From an uncultured Verrucomicrobiota bacterium (lineage in GTDB: Bacteria > Verrucomicrobiota > Kiritimatiellia > RFP12 > UBA1067), in contig CALYTX010000095.1 in NCBI GenBank assembly GCA_945487985.1, forward strand, positions 1-5,769: a stretch of DNA of 5,769 bases, given 5' to 3'. The position numbers were made by a program, and so were the translations under genes. The stretch's first letter is position 1. Each line of letters begins with the position of its first letter. The notes under the pieces were generated by a model. The model searched no databases. It saw only the letters and a program-made list of their open reading frames with translations, and was not told the origin of the DNA. This document shows, in pieces, positions 1 through 3,366 of the stretch.

Positions 1-523
1 TCCAGCAGAGCCAGGCGGAGAGCGTCTTGGAATCGAAGATGGTTCCGTTGCGGATTCCATCCTCGATTTCCGTCTCGGAGAGAACGACGGGAAACACATT
101 CTCGTCAGGGTCCTGGTCTTGTGCGCCGGCGTCGTCGGAAAGTTCCGCATAGTAGAGATGAATGCGCTCTTCGCAGTAGCCAGGCGTGCAGATAATTGTC
201 GTGAGGAACTTTATGCTCATCACTTCGTAGCCCGTCTCCTCGACGGTCTCGCGCTTCGCGCCCTCGACCGGATCTTCACCCGGTTCGAGTCCGCCGGCAA
301 TGACTTCGATAAGCGCGTCTTCAGCCGCCTTGCGATACTGCTTGACGAACACGAACTTCCCGTCCGGCCGACGAGCGAGAATCGCCACCGCGTTGCCGTG
401 GCGGATTATTTCGCGCTTCGTTTTGCGCCCATCAGGAAGTTCGATGTCGAGAAGATCGACGTTGACAATCTTGCCCGTGTACTTGCGCTCGATAGCGAGG
501 GTCTTTTCGGTCAGGTCTATCAT
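1..523 (-). CDS. Nudix hydrolase, ADP-ribose pyrophosphatase-like (3' end cut by window)
   Basis: The visible 174 residues form a Nudix domain. A complete Nudix box is present: G77, five residues, E83, seven residues, R91-E92, E95-E96, G98-Y99; its glutamates bind the catalytic Mg2+. A proline 16 residues after G98 (P114, in TPGYCEER), followed by IHLYYAEL, is the pattern of ADP-ribose pyrophosphatases. These enzymes split ADP-ribose into AMP and ribose-5-phosphate in the cytoplasm. Substrate choice is inferred from this pattern only; other sugar nucleotides are possible. The ATG at 523-521 overlaps the stop of the upstream flavoprotein (ATGA), and AAGGAG lies 8 bases upstream inside that gene, which fixes the start and implies translational coupling. 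The family is usually about 180 to 210 residues, so only a short C-terminus should be missing. Confidence 0.9.
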   Translation of the reverse strand, partial: MIDLTEKTLAIERKYTGKIVNVDLLDIELPDGRKTKREIIRHGNAVAILARRPDGKFVFVKQYRKAAEDALIEVIAGGLEPGEDPVEGAKRETVEETGYEVMSIKFLTTIICTPGYCEERIHLYYAELSDDAGAQDQDPDENVFPVVLSETEIEDGIRNGTIFDSKTLSAWLCW

Positions 524-1080
524 TTTACCAGCTCCTTACCGCAATTGAATGCCTTTGCGACGGCCTCGCCAATGATCCGATAGGTGTGTGAGCAGGTGTC
601 AAAGCAGATGGGCTTCATCTTCAATGCATCGGGTTTGCCGTCGGTGAGAGCCTCCTCTTCGACTGCACAGTTGACAATCTTTCCGACAACATTGCAGTTT
701 TCCGCATTCATGGAGACGAGATTGCATTCGAGGACAAGCGGCAGCTCACTGATGACTGGCGCGTCGACGAATTCGCTCTTGGTGACCGTGAAGCCGCTTC
801 TGGCGACTTTGTCGGGCGTCTTGTTTCCGCTGACGATTCCGAGGTAGTCGCACTGCGTAACCGTGCCGGCGGTTCCGAACGCTACAGTGAACGCCTTTCG
901 CGCGGCGATATTGCCCCATGTCTTGTGCGATGTGTCGATGCAGATCGTTATCTCGTCCTCAAGCGTAATCCCGCCCCATGCGGCGTTCATCACATCGGGC
1001 GTTCCGTCTTCTCCGTATGTGCCGATCATTAATACCGGCATCGGAAACATCCAGTTTTTGCTGCCAAGGTTCTTCTTCAT
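520..1080 (-). CDS. Flavin reductase-like FMN-binding split-barrel flavoprotein
   Basis: This 186-residue protein matches the flavin reductase-like / flavoredoxin family, small cytoplasmic FMN-binding split barrels. Family features seen are NAAWGG near residues 32-37, SHKTWGNI at 51-58 (FMN phosphate and ring contacts in relatives), SGNKTPDK at 84-91, and VDAPVISE followed by LVLECN at 105-120. The length is typical. Relatives reduce flavins or transfer electrons; the exact partner cannot be told from sequence. Three cysteines close to the C-terminus (C159, C163, C180) are notable, but no known metal motif is evident. The ATG at 1080 has AAAAAAGGA about 7 bases upstream, a good ribosome binding site. 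The stop overlaps the Nudix start by 4 bases, so the two genes are almost certainly one operon. No clear promoter was found in the 176 bases upstream. Confidence 0.9.
   Translation of the reverse strand: MKKNLGSKNWMFPMPVLMIGTYGEDGTPDVMNAAWGGITLEDEITICIDTSHKTWGNIAARKAFTVAFGTAGTVTQCDYLGIVSGNKTPDKVARSGFTVTKSEFVDAPVISELPLVLECNLVSMNAENCNVVGKIVNCAVEEEALTDGKPDALKMKPICFDTCSHTYRIIGEAVAKAFNCGKELVK
532..537 (-). promoter_or_regulatory. Ribosome binding site of the Nudix gene, inside the flavoprotein gene
   Basis: AAGGAG lies 8 bases before the ATG at 523-521 and within the last codons of the upstream gene. Together with the 4-base ATGA overlap it supports re-initiation by ribosomes that finish the flavoprotein. 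Confidence 0.7.
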
Positions 1081-1256
1081 GGTGAGTTCCTTTTTTCATT
1101 GAAAATTCTTCCAGTTCAAAGCGGCTAATTCCTTGATTTCGTCGTTGAAATCCTCGCGGTCGTCTTCTTTCCATCCCGCTCGACGGTCTCGAAGAACATC
1201 TTGGCGGGGCGAACCCAGAGACAGAGGTTCGCTCTCATTTTTCCACTTCTCACTTC
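1081..1256 (-). other. Gap between toxin gene and flavoprotein; possible decayed coding remnant
   Basis: There is no recognisable intact gene in these 176 bases. Two minus-strand frames have protein-like stretches. One is a 37-codon frame from ATG at 1238 to a TAG at 1125, containing AKMFFETVERDGKK. The other ends in DREDFNDEIKELAALNWKNF, just before a TGA at about 1096 that abuts the next gene's leader. A single frame change near 1170 would join them, so this may be the remains of a gene that once preceded the flavoprotein. Neither piece matches a family I know. The ribosome binding site of the flavoprotein occupies the last 20 bases. I see no -35/-10 pair. Confidence 0.3.
1206..1235 (+). 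terminator. Weak terminator-like hairpin (+ orientation)
   Basis: GCGAACC (1209-1215) pairs perfectly with GGTTCGC (1226-1232) around a 10-base loop. Three flanking pairs, two of them G-U on the + strand, extend the stem. On the + strand a run of five T (1238-1242) follows a few bases later. On the minus strand, the direction of the toxin gene that ends at 1257, no T run follows. It may end toxin-antitoxin transcription inefficiently, act on an antisense transcript, or be fortuitous. Confidence 0.35.
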
Positions 1257-1511
1257 TCAATAGTGATCGCGGCAGGAGTGGATGATCAGCTTGCCGTCCT
1301 GAATGACAAAGACAAGCCGGTTCTTTTCGTCGATGCGGACGCTCCACCAGCCGGAGAGATTGCCCGTAAGCGGCTCTGGCTTGCCGATGGAATCATAGCC
1401 GTTGCGCTCAATGCTCGTGATGAGTGTATTGATGCGTTTCAGCGTTCGACGGTCAAGTCCCTGCCATTCGAGGTACTGATTCCACGCGAGGTCATGCCAG
1501 AGCTTTTTCAC
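1257..1511 (-). CDS. yoeB: YoeB-family toxin, ribosome-dependent mRNA interferase
   Basis: This is the toxin of a type II toxin-antitoxin pair. YoeB-family proteins bind the ribosomal A site and cleave mRNA, stopping translation until the antitoxin neutralises them. From the GTG at 1511 the protein has 84 residues, the same length as E. coli YoeB. The key residues fall at the same positions: E46 (in GKPEPL), R65 (in KNRLVF), and the terminal H83-Y84 (CRDHY). NLSGWWSVRI matches the conserved core. An in-frame GTG at 1517 would add two residues, but GAGGAG (1524-1519) lies 7 bases before the 1511 start and only one base before 1517, so 1511 is preferred. The gene overlaps the antitoxin by 20 bases. 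With all active-site residues kept, the toxin is probably functional. Confidence 0.93.
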   Translation of the reverse strand: MKKLWHDLAWNQYLEWQGLDRRTLKRINTLITSIERNGYDSIGKPEPLTGNLSGWWSVRIDEKNRLVFVIQDGKLIIHSCRDHY

Positions 1512-1773
1512 GGACACTCTCCTCGATCAGTTCGTGCGGATGGTAATTGCGCCTTCCATTGTCAAAATCGGCCTTGATCTGTTCGAGCCGTTGTTGATTG
1601 CGCGGACTGTAGAACGGGTCGTTGATTTGCACCTGAAACGGAAGACCATTGCAGTCGAGCGCACGATGGATGAAAATGGAAATGGCGGTTGACATATTCA
1701 TGCCCAGCCGGGAAAAGAGCAACTCTGCGCTGCTCTTAACATCTTCGTCAATTCTAACATTTATCTGTGCCAT
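1492..1773 (-). CDS. RelB/DinJ-family antitoxin
   Basis: This 93-residue protein should neutralise the overlapping YoeB-type toxin and repress its own promoter. The N-terminus (MAQINVRIDEDVKSSAELLF, then a second helix to about residue 45) is the ribbon-helix-helix DNA-binding part of RelB/DinJ proteins. LPFQVQINDPFYSPRNQQRL at about 50-69 is the linker and start of the toxin-binding tail, which is acidic and helical towards the end. The ATG at 1773 is preceded by GGAGG with a 7-base spacer. An upstream in-frame start at 1809 lies across the promoter and lacks such a site, so it is rejected. The gene order, antitoxin first with a short overlap, is the usual one. Classical YoeB partners are Phd/YefM proteins, so this is a mixed pairing, though RelB/DinJ plus Txe/YoeB pairs are known in other bacteria. 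Confidence 0.9.
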   Translation of the reverse strand: MAQINVRIDEDVKSSAELLFSRLGMNMSTAISIFIHRALDCNGLPFQVQINDPFYSPRNQQRLEQIKADFDNGRRNYHPHELIEESVREKALA

Positions 1774-1780
1774 AACATGT

Positions 1781-1785
1781 CCTCC
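1781..1785 (-). promoter_or_regulatory. Ribosome binding site deciding the antitoxin start
   Basis: GGAGG stands 7 bases before the ATG at 1773-1771. It is the reason for choosing this start over the longer frame from 1809. Confidence 0.8.
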
Positions 1786-1795
1786 AACATTTGCA

Positions 1796-1806
1796 ATACA
1801 TTGTAT
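1796..1806. promoter_or_regulatory. Palindrome on the -10, candidate antitoxin operator
   Basis: ATACA-T-TGTAT is a perfect 11-base palindrome (odd centre) covering the -10 hexamer. Ribbon-helix-helix antitoxins of the RelB type bind such sites to repress their own operon. The position fits autoregulation; binding itself is inferred. Confidence 0.4.
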
Positions 1807-1828
1807 CATAATTGTGTCGCACCATCAA
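1800..1828 (-). promoter_or_regulatory. Sigma70-like promoter of the toxin-antitoxin operon
   Basis: On the minus strand TTGATG (1828-1823) and TACAAT (1805-1800) are separated by exactly 17 bases. This predicts a start near 1793 and a leader of about 20 bases carrying the GGAGG site. Each hexamer differs from consensus at only one or two positions. Confidence 0.6.
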
Positions 1829-1855
1829 CCGCACTCAACACTCTTCACTTTGCCA

Positions 1856-1918
1856 CAAAGACCTCACCTCTTTATCCCAAAGGGCTGACCTCTTTGCCTC
1901 AAAGACCCTATGTCTTTG
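1856..1918. repeat. 22-bp-period array of short inverted repeats
   Basis: Three units start at 1856, 1878 and 1900, an exact 22-base period. Each is a small inverted repeat: CAAAGA-7-TCTTTA, CAAAGG-7-TCTTTG and CAAAGA-7-TCTTTG, with 3-base spacers. More eroded copies seem to flank it (about 1836-1852 and 1921-1941). The 7-base centres differ (CCTCACC, GCTGACC, CCCTATG), so only the arms and spacing are kept. It lies between the toxin-antitoxin promoter and the mnmE end. As RNA, either strand would form a string of small hairpins. Function unknown. Confidence 0.7.
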
Positions 1919-1935
1919 TCCAAACCCCCTCATCC

Positions 1936-1971
1936 CTATTGCTTCAGCTCCCGGGCTGAGATGGTGAGCAT
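1936..1971 (-). pseudogene. 11-codon frame resembling a Phd/YefM antitoxin N-terminus
   Basis: The frame encodes MLTISARELKQ and then TAG. AAAGGAG lies 5 bases before its ATG, one of the best ribosome binding sites in the window. The peptide resembles the start of Phd/YefM (prevent-host-death) antitoxins, which typically begin with a short strand, then S/T-A-x-E/D-L/F-K. No Phd-like continuation follows: the next in-frame bases hold another stop, and the 22-bp repeats begin soon after. The simplest reading is the stump of a lost antitoxin gene, perhaps cut when the repeats and the present toxin-antitoxin pair arrived. A translated leader peptide or chance likeness in 11 residues remains possible. 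Confidence 0.4.
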
Positions 1972-1999
1972 CTGGTCTCCTTTGGGACGGCAGGTGAAG

Positions 2000-2053
2000 G
2001 CACTCGGTCAGTCAAGACCACGCCAGCGGTTTTGACTGAGGGTGCGGTTTTTT
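2000..2053 (+). terminator. Strong intrinsic terminator in + orientation
   Basis: GCACTC (2000-2005) pairs with GGGTGC (2040-2045), and TCAGTCAAGACC (2008-2019) pairs with GGTTTTGACTGA (2028-2039), around an 8-base loop and with a 2-base bulge. This makes an 18-pair stem with two G-U pairs. Two bases later comes TTTTTT (2048-2053), then CTTGTT. On the + strand this is a textbook rho-independent terminator. Read on the minus strand, the direction of mnmE, the stem is preceded by an A run and has no T run after it. No + strand gene is evident upstream, so what it ends is unclear; it could still slow read-through from mnmE. Confidence 0.7.
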
Positions 2054-2085
2054 CTTGTTGAACCCAAGAGCTGTTTTCACGCAGG

Positions 2086-3366
2086 TTATTTGCCGACGCA
2101 AAAGCGCGAAAATACGCGCTCGAGCAAATCATCGGTGTAGAACGCGCCAATTTCAGCTCCAAGAATCTCGCACGAACGGCGCAGCAGATTGCCGAAGACG
2201 GCCAAATCCGCCGGATTGTCCGCTTGCTCAAGCACTGAAAGCGCTTCATGGCAAGCCGCAAAGCAGCTTTCCGGCGCGGGCGGCTCGTCCGCCGACGCCG
2301 CCTGCCGTTCAAGCATATCGGCGATGGCGCGACGAAGCTCGATCAACCCTTCCCCGGTTTTCGCCGAAACATTCAATCCGTTCCCGCGGACAAGATCGCA
2401 TTTCGGCCAAATCCTGAGCGTTTTATCCCTTGCCACGCCTTCCATCCCGGTCCCGCCCAGATCGACGACCACAGCGGCCTTGGCGACAAGCTCTTCGCTA
2501 CGCTTTACGCCTTCAGCCTCGATCGCGTCATCCGTTGCGCGCAAACCCGCCGTGTCCACCAACCGTACTGGCCAGCCGTCGATATCGAGCCACTCTTCAA
2601 TGGAATCACGCGTTGTTCCCGCGCGATCCGAAACTATCGCGCGGTTCTCTCCGAGAAGCGCGTTCATAAGCGAACTTTTGCCGGCATTCGGCGCGCCGGC
2701 CAACACGACCAACGCACCCTCACGCAGAATTTTTCCGGCGCGGACATCAGCGAGAGCCGCGCGCAAGTCGCTCTTGATTGCCGACAACTCCTCAACCGCC
2801 CCAAGAAAAAACTTTTCCGGCAATTCGTTTTCGTCGATGTCGAGCGCGTGCTCCACTTCCGCGGACAGCGCCAACAGGCGATCGTAGATTTTGCGCACCG
2901 CGCGTTCACGCCGGCCGGCGAGCCCTTCAAGCGCCGCGTCGGCCGCCCGGGAGGTCTTCGCATCGATAAGATCGATTACCGCTCCGGCCTGCTCGAGCGA
3001 AAGTTTACCGTTGAGAAAGGCGCGCTCGGTAAACTCGCCGCGCCGCGCCAGACGCGCTCCGGCGGCGAAACACGCCTCGAGAACCCGCCGCGGGGTTACG
3101 CTCCCGCCGTGGCAATGAAACTCGACGACATCTTCGCCGGTGTAGGAACGGGGAGCTTGAAAACAAAGAACAAGCCCATGGTCAATCGGACGATTGCGTT
3201 CGGAAGCGTCGGCATAAAACGGGGCATACCTAATCAGACCCGAACGCGCGGAAACTCCCGAAACGCGCCTGGCAACGTCAAAGGCTTCCGGCCCTGATAC
3301 GCGCAACACCGCCACGCCCCCTCTTCCAGGGGCGGTCGCGATTGCCGCGATTGTATCGCCGCGCAT
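2086..3366 (-). CDS. mnmE: tRNA uridine-5-carboxymethylaminomethyl modification GTPase MnmE
   Basis: MnmE, with MnmG, modifies U34 of certain tRNAs using a folate one-carbon unit and GTP. The N-terminal folate-binding domain shows APGRGGVAVLRVSG and FHCHGGS, then GEFTERAFLNGKLSLEQA. The G domain, set in a helical domain, has a P-loop GAPNAGKSS (224-232), DRAGTTRD (switch I), DTAG (271-274), and SAK (334-336). The protein ends in FCVGK with the conserved cysteine C423. With 426 residues it is shorter than the E. coli protein (454), mainly between G3 and G4. The G4 motif is PKCD (321-324) instead of NKxD, losing the guanine-contacting asparagine. The ATG at 3366 overlaps the antiporter stop (TGATG); a GTG at 3369 is an alternative with a 4-base overlap. 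Neither has a clear ribosome binding site, which fits coupling. mnmG is not in the window. Confidence 0.95.
   Translation of the reverse strand: MRGDTIAAIATAPGRGGVAVLRVSGPEAFDVARRVSGVSARSGLIRYAPFYADASERNRPIDHGLVLCFQAPRSYTGEDVVEFHCHGGSVTPRRVLEACFAAGARLARRGEFTERAFLNGKLSLEQAGAVIDLIDAKTSRAADAALEGLAGRRERAVRKIYDRLLALSAEVEHALDIDENELPEKFFLGAVEELSAIKSDLRAALADVRAGKILREGALVVLAGAPNAGKSSLMNALLGENRAIVSDRAGTTRDSIEEWLDIDGWPVRLVDTAGLRATDDAIEAEGVKRSEELVAKAAVVVDLGGTGMEGVARDKTLRIWPKCDLVRGNGLNVSAKTGEGLIELRRAIADMLERQAASADEPPAPESCFAACHEALSVLEQADNPADLAVFGNLLRRSCEILGAEIGAFYTDDLLERVFSRFCVGK

Noticed and set aside
1209..1232. tRNA-like GGTTCGC arm
   Set aside because: A single short hairpin with a 10-base loop; no acceptor, D or anticodon arms can be built around it.
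1492..1809. Longer antitoxin start at 1809 (12 extra residues)
   Set aside because: It would place the start within the promoter and palindrome and lacks a ribosome binding site; the start at 1773 has GGAGG at 7 bases.
1856..1918. CRISPR array
   Set aside because: Units are only 22 bases apart with 12 conserved arm bases and no spacer of normal length; there are no cas genes.
1944..2312. Minus-strand frame of 122 codons overlapping the end of mnmE
   Set aside because: The first two thirds are an alternative frame of mnmE with an Arg-rich shadow composition; the tail crosses the terminator hairpin.
2248..3297. 349-codon open frame on the + strand across mnmE
   Set aside because: It is fully antisense to a clear MnmE, rich in Arg, Ala and His as expected from a GC-biased shadow, and shows no family motif.
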